DNA of 64,000 nt from Xanthomonas massiliensis (GTDB lineage Bacteria; Pseudomonadota; Gammaproteobacteria; Xanthomonadales; Xanthomonadaceae): contig NZ_FCOY01000005.1 of assembly GCF_900018785.1 (NCBI RefSeq), forward strand, positions 62,001 to 126,000, in the 5' to 3' direction. A program made the position numbers and the translations under genes. The notes under the pieces are model-generated. The model worked only from the letters and a program-made list of their open reading frames with translations, made no database searches and was not told the DNA's origin. The stretch's first letter is position 1; each line of letters opens with the position of its first letter. Positions 21,078 to 27,873 of the stretch are shown here, piece after piece.

Positions 21078-21722
21078 GTGAACGATCGCAAGAAGACCCC
21101 CGCGCGCCGGCCGCGCCGCACCCAGGAAGACCGCAGCGCCCAGATGCGGGCCCGGTTGCTGGAGGCCGCCATCGATTCGCTCTACCGCCACGGCTATTCC
21201 GCCACCACCACCACCGCGGTGTGCGAGGCCGCGGGCGTCAGCCGCGGGGCGATGCTGCACCACTTCCCCACGCGCATCGACCTGATGCTGTACGTGGTGC
21301 GCGCCGTCTACGAGGACGAGGTCGCCCAGTACCGCAAGGCGCTGGTGGACGTGCCCGACCGGCGCGAGCGCGAGCTGATGCTGCCGCAGCTGCTGTGGGA
21401 CGTGCTCGGCCAGCCTTCCGGTGTGGCGGTGCTGGAGATCATCCAGGCCTCGCGCAGCGATCCGGAGCTGTCGGCGCGGCTGCGCCCGGTGCAGATCGAG
21501 ATCGAGCGCGATTCCTTCGTGCAGGCCGGGCAGATGCTGGGCAAGACCGGGGTCGAGACGAACGTGGCGCGGCTGATGATCTGGGCGGTGCGCGGGCTGT
21601 CCATCGCGCGCCTGCTCGCCTCGCGCCCGGAAGAGGTGGAAGGCTCCATCCACCTGCTGCGCGAGATGCTGCGCCTGGCGCTCGATGCCGGGCTGGTGTC
21701 CTCCCCGGACAGCGAGCCATGA
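21078..21722 (+). CDS. TetR/AcrR-family transcriptional regulator
   Basis: A 214-residue regulator. The HTH is near residues 20-70 (AAIDSLYRHGYSATTTTAV, then EAAGVSRGAMLHHFPTRIDL), typical of TetR, and an all-helical ligand domain follows. A GTG at 21078 (VNDRKK) is preferred; the frame stays open upstream but that part looks untranslated (Arg/Pro/His-rich). It lies inside unit B between the GH3 and permease genes and is the only regulator of the 20-kb locus, so it is the best candidate to bind the operators at 3358-3385 and 14707-14743, released by a sugar or glycoside. That link is inference. Confidence 0.88.
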   Translation: MNDRKKTPARRPRRTQEDRSAQMRARLLEAAIDSLYRHGYSATTTTAVCEAAGVSRGAMLHHFPTRIDLMLYVVRAVYEDEVAQYRKALVDVPDRRERELMLPQLLWDVLGQPSGVAVLEIIQASRSDPELSARLRPVQIEIERDSFVQAGQMLGKTGVETNVARLMIWAVRGLSIARLLASRPEEVEGSIHLLREMLRLALDAGLVSSPDSEP

Positions 21723-21804
21723 CCCCTCCCCGACGGCCCGCCGGCACCGGCCGGCGCCGTATCGCCGACCGTGCGCGCCGGCGCGCCCCAAGACGGAACC
21801 ATCC

Positions 21805-23106
21805 ATGATCCCCGCCTCCTCCCCCGCTTCCGGCGCGGCATCGCCGACCGGCCGCCGCCTCGCCCTCGTGGTCGTCACCGCGATCTTCTTCATGTGGGGC
21901 TTCCTGACCTGCCTCAACGACATCCTCATCCCGCACCTGAAGGCGGTGTTCGAGCTCAACTACGCCCAGGCGGTGCTGGTGCAGTCCACGTTCTTCGGCG
22001 CCTACTTCCTGATGGCGCTGCCGGCCGGGAACCTGGTCACGCGGCTGGGCTACAAGAAGGGCATCGTCCTCGGCCTGGCCATCGCCGGCATCGGCGCCCT
22101 CGGGTTCTGGCCGGCGGCGGAACTGCGCGTGTACGGCGCCTTCCTCGGCGCGCTGTTCGTGCTGGCCACCGGCATCACCGTGCTGCAGGTGGCGGCCAAT
22201 CCCTACGTGGCGCTGCTGGGGCCGGCGAGCAGCAGCTCCAGCCGCCTGACCCTGGCGCAGGCGCTCAACGCCGCCGGCACGGCGGTGGCGCCGCTGTTCG
22301 GCGGCTGGCTGATCCTGTCGGGCACGGTCAAGAGCGGGGAGGAGATCGCGCGCCTGCCGGCGGCCGGGCAGATCGCCTACCGTGCCCAGGAGGCGCAGGC
22401 GGTGCAGGGCCCCTACCTGGGGCTGGCGGTGGCGCTGTTCGTGCTGGCGCTGGTGGTCTACCTGTTCCGCCTGCCGGCCATCGGCGAGGCCGACGCCCAC
22501 GCCCAGCCCCGCGAGCCGGCGCTGCGCGGCCTGCGCGACGCCCTGCGCCACCGCCACGTGCGGTTCGGCGTGCTGGCGATCTTCTTCTATGTCGGCGCGG
22601 AAGTATCGGTCGGCAGCTTCATGGTCAGCTACCTGTCGTTGCCGCAGATCGGCGCGCTGAGCGAGCGCCAGGCGACCCACTACGTGTCCGCCTACTGGAC
22701 CCTGGCGATGATCGGCCGCTTCGTCGGCTCGGCGCTGCTGGCCAGGATCCCGCCGCGCCTGATGCTGGCCGCCTTCGCCGCCGTCAACGCCCTGCTGCTG
22801 GCGTGGACCATGACCCACGGCGGCATGGCCGCGGTGTACGGCATCGTCGCCATCGGCCTGTTCAACTCGATCATGTTCCCGACCATCTTCGCCCTGGGCA
22901 TCGAGCGCATGGGCGCGCTCACCGGCGCGGCCTCGAGCCTGCTGGTGATGGCCATCGTCGGCGGCGCGGTGGTGCCCTACCTGCAGGGCTTGCTGGCCGA
23001 CCGCATCGGCCTGCACCTTTCCTTCGTCCTGCCGCTGCTGTGCTACGCCTACATCGTGTTCTACGGCCTGCGCGGCTCTCGCCCGGCCGCCGCCGCGCCG
23101 GGCTGA
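21805..23106 (+). CDS. FucP/GluP-type MFS sugar permease
   Basis: A 433-residue transporter with 12 hydrophobic segments. FFMWGFLTCLNDILIPHLK near the N-terminus is the mark of the FHS (fucose-galactose-glucose/H+ symporter) family, together with GAYFLMALPAGNLVTRLGYKKG and ITVLQVAANPYVALLG. It would import the hexose released in the periplasm into the cytosol, where the glucokinase at 3411-4406 traps it. It closes the locus; the integrative element begins about 150 bp later. Confidence 0.9.
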   Translation: MIPASSPASGAASPTGRRLALVVVTAIFFMWGFLTCLNDILIPHLKAVFELNYAQAVLVQSTFFGAYFLMALPAGNLVTRLGYKKGIVLGLAIAGIGALGFWPAAELRVYGAFLGALFVLATGITVLQVAANPYVALLGPASSSSSRLTLAQALNAAGTAVAPLFGGWLILSGTVKSGEEIARLPAAGQIAYRAQEAQAVQGPYLGLAVALFVLALVVYLFRLPAIGEADAHAQPREPALRGLRDALRHRHVRFGVLAIFFYVGAEVSVGSFMVSYLSLPQIGALSERQATHYVSAYWTLAMIGRFVGSALLARIPPRLMLAAFAAVNALLLAWTMTHGGMAAVYGIVAIGLFNSIMFPTIFALGIERMGALTGAASSLLVMAIVGGAVVPYLQGLLADRIGLHLSFVLPLLCYAYIVFYGLRGSRPAAAAPG

Positions 23107-23201
23107 ACGCAACGACGCGGGAGGACGGCCGGTGCTTTCTGCCCGCCGCGGCGAAGCCGGGGCGAGGATCCGACGGCGCCCCGGCCTTCCGCACACGCAC
23201 G

Positions 23202-23235
23202 AAAAAGGCCGGGATCCCGTGCGGATTCCGGCCTT
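23202..23235 (-). terminator. tRNA-type terminator displaced by the integrative element
   Basis: Arms at 23205-23216 and 23224-23235 pair over 12 bp with one G-T, and the A-run at 23202-23206 would give a U-tract on the minus strand. It closely resembles the terminator next to tRNA-Met (27609-27653), followed by the same GTCCTGG-CGGACC spacing. It is probably the original terminator of the tRNA gene, separated from it by the insertion. It may also end the permease unit on the other strand. Confidence 0.55.
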
Positions 23236-23258
23236 CGTGGTCCTGGCGGACCGGTGTC

Positions 23259-23278
23259 TGGTTACGGGTACTCTCGAA
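23259..23278 (-). repeat. distal attachment-site copy (tRNA-Met 3' end)
   Basis: TGGTTACGGGTACTCTCGAA matches TGGCTACGGGTGGACTCGAA of the tRNA gene (27680-27699) at 16 of 20 positions, and the flanking GTCCTGG...CGGACC stretch (23239-23252) also has its counterpart beside the tRNA. The imperfect match suggests the element arrived from a host with a slightly different tRNA flank, or that the copy has drifted. Confidence 0.5.
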
Positions 23279-23331
23279 AACGTGGCATATGCTATTGATC
23301 TGCGCAGAAAACACGCCGGTGTTCATCTCGA

Positions 23332-23353
23332 CCTACTGTCAAAACTACTGTCA
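23332..23353. repeat. left integrase-arm-like repeat pair
   Basis: Two CTACTGTCA units with 12-bp period (23333-23341, 23345-23353). The 22-bp block is identical to 27542-27563 at the other end except for one base. Paired, evenly spaced direct repeats at both ends are what arm-binding sites of tyrosine integrases look like. Confidence 0.65.
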
Positions 23354-23355
23354 TG

Positions 23356-23577
23356 TCAGGCCCGCTTGGCGAGCACGTCGGCCTGCCAGCGTTCGACCTC
23401 GGTGGATACCCAGCGCGTGGTGCGGGTCGCCAGCTTGACAGGCTTGGGGAACTTGCCACGGCGGGACCACTCCCAGATGGTGGACTCGCCGACGCCGGCA
23501 ATCTGGCATACCTCGGCGATGGGTAGGAAGTGCGCGGGGGCGGTGGCGGCTTCGGCGTTGTTGTGCTGGTCGTGCAT
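23356..23577 (-). CDS. alpA: AlpA-family regulator / excisionase
   Basis: A 73-residue protein with GAGGG before its ATG. FLPIAEVCQIAGVGESTIWEW followed by RRGKFPKPVKLATRTTRWVSTEVERW is the complete AlpA pattern: a winged MerR-like helix-turn-helix whose basic wing binds DNA. In P4-like elements AlpA activates or assists excision by the integrase. Its stop lies 3 bp from the left arm-like repeats, so it ends right at the recombination region. Confidence 0.88.
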   Translation of the reverse strand: MHDQHNNAEAATAPAHFLPIAEVCQIAGVGESTIWEWSRRGKFPKPVKLATRTTRWVSTEVERWQADVLAKRA

Positions 23578-23730
23578 GGGGTATCCCTCGGAAATGAAGA
23601 AGCCCGCGCAACGGGGCGACCGCTGGCGGGCTGTGGTGGTTGGTGGGTGGGTGGGGGTGACGTGCGTTCGCCCACCCTATCCAATACCTTCTCGAAAATT
23701 CGGGGTGAACATCCGGCCCCTCTCAGTCCG

Positions 23731-23854
23731 GCCGGGGGTGGGCCAATGGCCCACTTAGTGGGCCAGTTGGTGGGTCAATTTGGCCCGGCAGGGCGGGTGC
23801 CGGGGGTGGCCCAATGGGCCACTTGCTGGCCCAGTTGGTGGGTCAATTTGGGCC
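23731..23854. repeat. duplicated 56-bp double-hairpin unit with compensatory changes
   Basis: Two copies (23731-23786 and 23799-23854, period 68 bp) differ at 6 of 56 positions. Each copy holds hairpin 1 (TGGGCC-AAT-GGCCCA in copy 1, TGGCCC-AAT-GGGCCA in copy 2) and a larger stem (GGGCCA...TGGCCC in copy 1, GGCCCA...TGGGCC in copy 2). Four of the six differences are two pairs of compensating swaps (23742/23750 and 23762/23784 against copy 2), so base pairing has been kept. The block lies between the ParB-like stop and alpA. It could be an RNA element, a protein-binding iteron array or an origin. Confidence 0.75.
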
Positions 23855-23864
23855 ACTGCGGTGG

Positions 23865-24698
23865 TCAGTAGTCGGCGGCGTCTTCGGTGGCTTCCGCTTC
23901 GGCCAGCTTGTCGGCAGCTTCGGCGATGGCTTCGTCCTGCAAAGCCTTCAGCGCCTTCAGGAGCACCTCCGCGCCTACCTTGTCCTTGATGGCGGCAAGG
24001 CGGGTGGCGGTGCGTTCGATCAGGCGTTGTTCCCGCACGTCCTCGGGCATGTCGTCGCTGATGCCCTTCCATGCGTTGCCGCAGCAGTGCTTCCACTGTG
24101 GCCAGCCTGTGCCGGCATCGCAGGCTTCGGGACCGTACTCGGCCGGCTTGATCGTCGGCAGGCGCTTCCGCATCCGCCCAAGGGTTGCTCGTGACACGCC
24201 GAAGGTTCGGCTGATGCTCCGTTCAGAGGAGCCTTCGGGCAACGGCAGGCGGCCGTGGTCGGTGACGAGGGCGAGGTACTGCCATGCGCTCTCAGCCTTC
24301 TGCCGGGTGTGCATGGGTAGCTTCACGCCGTCGCAGTTGACCGCCTTGGACACCAAGAGCGCGGTTGTCTGGTCGGTATCCATGATCCGAACGGGGGCAG
24401 TGCGGCGCTGCTGGCGACGGTATGCCTTCAGCCGGTGGTGCCCGTCGACCAGCCAGAGTTTGCCGTCGATCCTCGCCGCCAGCAGGGGTTCCAGTTCGCG
24501 GCCATCGGACAGCTTGGAGGCCAGGTCGTCGATGTGGTTCTTCGATGCGGTTTCCTGTCTGCCGCGGTCGGCAAACGGGATCAGTCGCAGGTTGCGCGGT
24601 TGGAACATCGGATCTTCCTTCAGTTTGCCTAGGGCCACCTGCTGTGGTTCTACGGCCCGCCAAGCGGCCAGCAGGGATTCCAGCTTCTCCGTCACCAC
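23865..24698 (-). CDS. ParB/Srx-fold nuclease-like protein
   Basis: About 277 residues. The N-terminal third carries the ParB-like fold signature: LLAARIDGKLWLVDGHHRLKA with DGHHR near residue 85, preceded by a helix HIDDLASKLSDGRELEPL. A helix-turn-helix (SERSISRTFGVSRATLGRMR) lies near residues 155-175, and the C-terminus is acidic and helical. I prefer a GTG at 24698 with GGAGG seven bases before it over a TTG at 24746. Such proteins act in plasmid or phage partition, or as DNA-binding regulators or nucleases. With no ParA nearby, partition is doubtful. A role at the hairpin repeats just downstream is a guess. Confidence 0.72.
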   Translation of the reverse strand: MVTEKLESLLAAWRAVEPQQVALGKLKEDPMFQPRNLRLIPFADRGRQETASKNHIDDLASKLSDGRELEPLLAARIDGKLWLVDGHHRLKAYRRQQRRTAPVRIMDTDQTTALLVSKAVNCDGVKLPMHTRQKAESAWQYLALVTDHGRLPLPEGSSERSISRTFGVSRATLGRMRKRLPTIKPAEYGPEACDAGTGWPQWKHCCGNAWKGISDDMPEDVREQRLIERTATRLAAIKDKVGAEVLLKALKALQDEAIAEAADKLAEAEATEDAADY

Positions 24699-24699
24699 G

Positions 24700-24909
24700 T
24701 CAGGGCCTCCGGCGGGTGTCGGGTTCGTCCGGTGCCGGCACGACAAGGATCAGCCTGTCCATGACTTCGCCATTGGTCAGGCGTCGGCCTTCTTTCCGTT
24801 CCAGGTATCGCTGCCACCGCTTCAGATGGTCGAAGGCGGCGAGGCCGAAGGCGACCTCCCGGTAGATGACCTTCTCGGGCAGGGGGACAGGTGCGGGGAA
24901 GAAGCTCAT
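24700..24909 (-). CDS. small protein of the integrative element, unknown function
   Basis: 69 residues, start overlapping the previous stop as ATGA and end 1 bp before the next start, so it is part of one operon with its neighbours. The sequence (REVAFGLAAFDHLKRWQRYL and later MDRLILVVPAPDE) suggests a basic helical protein and looks like a ribbon-helix or helix-turn-helix accessory protein, but I do not recognise a family. Translation is supported by the tight coupling rather than by similarity. Confidence 0.5.
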   Translation of the reverse strand: MSFFPAPVPLPEKVIYREVAFGLAAFDHLKRWQRYLERKEGRRLTNGEVMDRLILVVPAPDEPDTRRRP

Positions 24910-25292
24910 GCCTGTTCTTCCACGGCGGCGGCGATGCGAGCGCGCATCTGCCGGTTCAATTCCTCGAATCGGGCAGCCATGCTCTTGGCCTCCCGTCCAT
25001 CCTGTTGTGCGCTTGAAAACTCCCGCAGGTACAGATTGGATCGCCGCAGGTGCAGCGGGTTGCGGTCGATATGCCGCACACGCATGCCTGCTGGTGCCTC
25101 GGCGATAAGGCGGGATATGGCGATGGGCTTTGCGCCGGGGATCACCACGGTGGCGTGCCTGTTGACAATGAACCAAAGGCGGGGAGGCAATCCGATGGCG
25201 GACAGCTCGGCGAGGTCGTCGCGGTCGAGTTTTGCATAGTGGCCGGAGCGCCCGACCTCCACGCATGCAAACGGGACTTCTTGATTCTTCAT
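24906..25292 (-). CDS. HNH-endonuclease-like protein, probably degenerate
   Basis: 128 residues from the ATG at 25290-25292. The core VRHIDRNPLHLRRSNLYLRE matches the second half of phage HNH/AP2 endonucleases (consensus like VDHINGNPLDNRRSNLR). The first histidine of the motif is replaced by arginine (VRHID; HID retained), and no clear zinc cysteines are seen, so catalytic activity is uncertain. The first part (CVEVGRSGHYAKLDRDDLA) resembles the beta-hairpin before HNH motifs. First gene of the operon that runs to the ParB-like gene. Confidence 0.55.
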   Translation of the reverse strand: MKNQEVPFACVEVGRSGHYAKLDRDDLAELSAIGLPPRLWFIVNRHATVVIPGAKPIAISRLIAEAPAGMRVRHIDRNPLHLRRSNLYLREFSSAQQDGREAKSMAARFEELNRQMRARIAAAVEEQA

Positions 25293-25469
25293 CGTTGCAG
25301 ATTCCTCAGGATTGCCCGCCGAGCGCATACGGCAAAGCTGCCGTCGCCTTGCGGCGCAGCACTCGGGGGACTTGGGTGGGTGGGGTGTCGGCCTGTGGTG
25401 GCCTTGGGGCTACCTTGGGCGGGGCATGGGGAACGTCGGTGGCCAGCGGTTGGGCTGTGCTTCCCCAAA

Positions 25470-25531
25470 AGTGACTACTAAATCCAGGATGGCACGTGAT
25501 CGTCGTTCTTTGCCCGATAGTGACCACTAAA
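25470..25531. promoter_or_regulatory. pair of AGTGACYACTAAA direct repeats
   Basis: AGTGACTACTAAA (25470-25482) and AGTGACCACTAAA (25519-25531) are 49 bp apart and differ at one base; the second contains the near-palindrome AGTG-AC-CACT. They lie about 180-240 bp upstream of the operon that starts at 25292, on DNA unusually rich in A+T. Probable binding sites for an element-encoded protein; which one is unknown. Confidence 0.45.
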
Positions 25532-25566
25532 ACGCTGTATGCGCTGCTTTCCGTCGGGAAATGGGT

Positions 25567-25593
25567 TTCCAAATGGAAAAATTCCATTTGGAA
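25567..25593. promoter_or_regulatory. perfect 27-bp inverted repeat
   Basis: TTCCAAATGGAA (25567-25578), AAA, TTCCATTTGGAA (25582-25593). The 12-bp arms are exact reverse complements, and each arm is itself an imperfect palindrome, so it could bind two dimers or form a hairpin. It lies between two oppositely oriented coding regions of the element and may be the immunity or control site. Confidence 0.55.
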
Positions 25594-25725
25594 TCAGTAT
25601 GTTGGAGTGTAGCACCGGGATTGCAGCAAGCCCCCCTTGGCGGTCCATGCTCTCGCTGCCGCCCAGCCCAAAAAAACAGATCAGGCCGGGCGGACAGAGA
25701 AACTTTCACTCACGCGAGGATCGCC

Positions 25726-25944
25726 ATGCACACCGTCCGTTCCGTCCTGTCCTCTCTGGTCGTCCGTCTACCACTCACGCCTTGGTCGCTCTCGGTGGCG
25801 CCCAAGTGGTCGCCGGAGCCGGGCCTGTTCTTCGTCCGCAGGATTACCCCGGATTGCCTCACTTTCCGCTTTAGCCATCATTCCGACCTGTTCATTCAGC
25901 GCACGGGCCGAAGTACACCGCTGCTGGGGTTCGACTTGGCTTGA
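25726..25944 (+). CDS. possible small protein of the element (weak)
   Basis: A 72-residue frame with GAGGATCGCC before its ATG, the only + strand frame in this region with a plausible ribosome site. The product (MHTVRSVLSSLVVRLPL at the start, FSHHSDLFIQRTGRS near the end) matches no family I know. It lies downstream of the 27-bp dyad, where satellite elements often have a control gene. It may simply be a chance frame. Confidence 0.25.
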   Translation: MHTVRSVLSSLVVRLPLTPWSLSVAPKWSPEPGLFFVRRITPDCLTFRFSHHSDLFIQRTGRSTPLLGFDLA

Positions 25945-26096
25945 AGGTTCGGCGGGGGCCGGCGCAGCCTGCGAGGGTGACCGCTTCCCTCGTGGCGCTC
26001 TCGGTCCCCCGCCTACGTCCTCGGCACACCTCGGCGTGCCCGTGGTCGATGCTGCTGCAAGCCTTGTCGCCCAAGGCGAGCGCATCGGCGGAAACG

Positions 26097-26121
26097 AAAA
26101 GGGCAGCCGCAAGGGCTGCCC
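26097..26121 (-). terminator. terminator of the integrase gene
   Basis: Arms GGGCAGCC (26101-26108) and GGCTGCCC (26114-26121) with a 5-nt loop, followed on the minus strand by UUUU and a further U-rich stretch. It lies about 120 bp after the integrase stop. Confidence 0.65.
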
Positions 26122-26244
26122 ATGGTGGTGCTGTTGTAGTGCTCGCAGCGCGCGCTGTGCGGCCGCAGGCGGCCGTGGTGGACCTCGGGAACGGGATCGC
26201 CTTGGCGGTGCCGGCTTGGCCCTGTGGGGGCTTCTCCGGCGGTT

Positions 26245-27513
26245 CTACGCGGCCTTGGGTTTGAACGGGACCACGGTGCTGCTGGTGTCCGCACGCAATC
26301 CGTCCAGGTAGTCCGCCCAAGCCTGCATCATCTTGCGGCGCTCCGGCATGAACTTGGCGAGGTTGTAGATGGCGCGGACGCCTTGGCCCTTGTGGGCGAG
26401 CTGGCGTTCGATGGCGTCAGGGTTGAATCCCTGCTCGTTCAACAGGGTGGATGCCATGTGTCGGAAGCCGTGGCCGACGATGGTGTCACCGTCGTAGCCG
26501 ATGTTCCGCAGCGCCGCGTTGATCGTGTTCTCGCTCATGGGGCGTTTGGGGTCGCGCACACCGGGGAACACGAACTCCCGGTTGCCTGTCAGTGGTTGTA
26601 ACTCGTGCAGGATGGCGGCGGCCTGTCGGGACAGTGGCACGACGTGCGGCTCGGTAGTGGGGTTCTCTTTGGCATCCTTCCGCAGCTTGCGCCGTTCGGG
26701 CGGAATGACCCAGCGCGGGCCGTCCGCGTGATCGAGCTCGACTTCTTTCCAGCGTGCACCGCGAAGCTCGCCGGGACGGACGAAGGTCAGGGGGGCCAGC
26801 TTTAGGGCGGCGATGGTCGTGGCTGTGCCTTGGTAGCCGTCGATGGCTCGCAGCAGGCCGCCGATGGCCTTGGGGTCGGTGATGGTCGGGAAGCTGCGCT
26901 TGCGCCGGGGTGGCAGGGCGGCGCTCAGGTCGGCGGCCGGGTTGCGCTCTGCCCGCCCGGTGGCGACGGCGTACTTGAACACGCTGGCGACGGCGGCCAT
27001 GACCCGGTGGGCCTGCTCGTTGTGTTCGGCTTTTGCCATCTTGTCCAGCAACGGGCGAAGGTCGGCGACGCCTACCTCGGCGATGGGCTTCTTCCCGATC
27101 CACGGGAAGGCGTGGTTCTCCAGCCGTGCCACCTGTTTGGCGTGATGGCTGTCCGTCCATCCCGCTTTCTGGCTTGCCAACCACTCGCGGGCGATGACCT
27201 CGAAGCTGTTGGCCGCACGCTCGGCACCGGCGGCCTTCTCGGCCTTCCTGTTCTCGCTGGGGTCGATGCCGGCCGCCACCATTTGCCGGGCTTCCTCGCG
27301 GCGCTTCCTCGCCTCGGTCAGGGACACGTCGGGGTAGACGCCAAGGCTGATGGTCTTGCGGGTGTTATGCACGCGGTAGTCCAGTCGCCAGCCGTGCCGG
27401 CCATTGGGGCCGGGCAGTGCATACAGGCCACCGCCGTCGCGCAACGGCTTGTCTCCGGGCTTCGCTTTGCGCAAGGCCAGATCGGTCAGCGCTTTCTCGA
27501 TGGTTCGTGCCAT
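26245..27513 (-). CDS. int: tyrosine integrase, P4-like
   Basis: A 422-residue integrase. The start MARTIEKALTDLALRKAKPGDK leads into the DUF4102 arm-binding domain (LRDGGGLYALPGPNG, IS(L)GVYPDVSLTEAR), then the core-binding SAM-like domain and the catalytic domain with RPGELRGARW (first Arg), a HGFRHMASTLL box (His, Arg) and the nucleophile Tyr in VRAIYNLAKF. All catalytic residues look intact. I chose the ATG at 27511-27513; the frame extends further upstream only through the attachment region. An inverted copy of the arm repeat (27513-27521) overlaps its start, so integrase may repress its own gene. Confidence 0.92.
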   Translation of the reverse strand: MARTIEKALTDLALRKAKPGDKPLRDGGGLYALPGPNGRHGWRLDYRVHNTRKTISLGVYPDVSLTEARKRREEARQMVAAGIDPSENRKAEKAAGAERAANSFEVIAREWLASQKAGWTDSHHAKQVARLENHAFPWIGKKPIAEVGVADLRPLLDKMAKAEHNEQAHRVMAAVASVFKYAVATGRAERNPAADLSAALPPRRKRSFPTITDPKAIGGLLRAIDGYQGTATTIAALKLAPLTFVRPGELRGARWKEVELDHADGPRWVIPPERRKLRKDAKENPTTEPHVVPLSRQAAAILHELQPLTGNREFVFPGVRDPKRPMSENTINAALRNIGYDGDTIVGHGFRHMASTLLNEQGFNPDAIERQLAHKGQGVRAIYNLAKFMPERRKMMQAWADYLDGLRADTSSTVVPFKPKAA

Positions 27514-27541
27514 GACAGTAGGTGGTATCGGGGCGGGCTTG

Positions 27542-27563
27542 CCTACTGTCAAAGCTACTGTCA
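27542..27563. repeat. right integrase-arm-like repeat pair
   Basis: CTACTGTCA at 27543-27551 and 27555-27563 (12-bp period), identical at 21 of 22 bases to the left-end block 23332-23353. A third, inverted copy lies at 27513-27521 over the integrase start. Confidence 0.65.
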
Positions 27564-27608
27564 CGGATCGGCCTATTGCAATGGCTGGTCCCGGGCCATT
27601 GCGGGCAC

Positions 27609-27653
27609 AAAAAAGCCCGGAAGCCTTGGTGTTACTGGCGTTTCCGGGCTTTT
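27609..27653 (-). terminator. terminator next to tRNA-Met
   Basis: Arms AAAAGCCCGGAA (27611-27622) and TTCCGGGCTTTT (27642-27653) pair perfectly; on the minus strand the stem is followed by a run of six U. It ends tRNA-Met transcription after the insertion. It resembles the separated terminator at 23202-23235, so the element probably supplied a replacement. Confidence 0.75.
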
Positions 27654-27676
27654 GTAGTCCTGGTCGGACCTGCAAT

Positions 27677-27753
27677 TGGTGGCTACGGGTGGACTCGAAC
27701 CACCGACCCCAGCATTATGAGTGCTGTGCTCTAACCGGCTGAGCTACGTAGCC
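27677..27753 (-). tRNA. tRNA-Met (CAT), elongator
   Basis: A full cloverleaf can be drawn on the minus strand: acceptor GGCTACG/CGTAGCC, D-arm GCTC-AGCCGGTTA-GAGC, anticodon stem CAGCA/TGCTG with loop CTCATAA (anticodon CAT), variable GGGTC, T-arm GGTGG-TTCGAGT-CCACC, discriminator A and an encoded CCA (27677-27679). The loop and stems fit elongator Met rather than initiator or the lysidine Ile tRNA, though the latter can only be excluded by comparison. Its 3' end is the attachment site of the integrative element. Confidence 0.92.
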
Positions 27754-27766
27754 TAGCGAATCGCCA

Positions 27767-27795
27767 ATTTTCAGGATCGCGGCGTTCCTTGTCAA
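27767..27795 (-). promoter_or_regulatory. promoter of tRNA-Met
   Basis: On the minus strand a perfect TTGACA (27790-27795), 17-bp spacer and GAAAAT (27767-27772), about 14 bp before the mature 5' end. A GC discriminator typical of stable RNA promoters was not seen. Confidence 0.7.
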
Positions 27796-27873
27796 TCTCC
27801 GGGCGGAAAAGCTTGTCGGCGCCCGATGGGCATGGCAGAGTCCAGGCCATTGGATCTTTCAGGAGTCCGCATC

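Larger units (their letters stand above)
25293..26244. other. mostly non-coding middle of the element
   Basis: About 950 bp between the HNH-like gene and the integrase. It is A+T-richer than its surroundings, holds two AGTGAC-type repeats, a perfect 27-bp dyad and one poorly supported small frame on the + strand, and ends with the integrase terminator. No P4-type cargo such as an Ash/Icd protein could be identified with confidence. Confidence 0.4.
23259..27699. mobile_element. P4-like integrative element in the 3' end of tRNA-Met
   Basis: A segment of about 4.4 kb of less extreme GC content, holding only minus-strand genes that can be supported: integrase, HNH-like protein, small protein, ParB-like protein and AlpA. 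The integrase gene adjoins the 3' end of tRNA-Met, the usual target of such elements. The far end carries an imperfect copy of that tRNA end (23259-23278 against 27680-27699, 16 of 20 identical). Matching 22-bp repeats lie inside both ends. No capsid, replication primase or resistance cargo was recognised, so it is a very small element or a decayed remnant. Confidence 0.75.

Noticed and set aside
23731-23854. Possible CRISPR array
   Set aside because: Only two long units with unique inner structure and no equal-sized spacers; no cas genes anywhere. Better explained as duplicated hairpins.
25941-26264. Short + strand frame before the integrase, considered as an Ash/Icd-like phage protein
   Set aside because: No ribosome site, overlaps the integrase terminator region and no convincing similarity could be seen.
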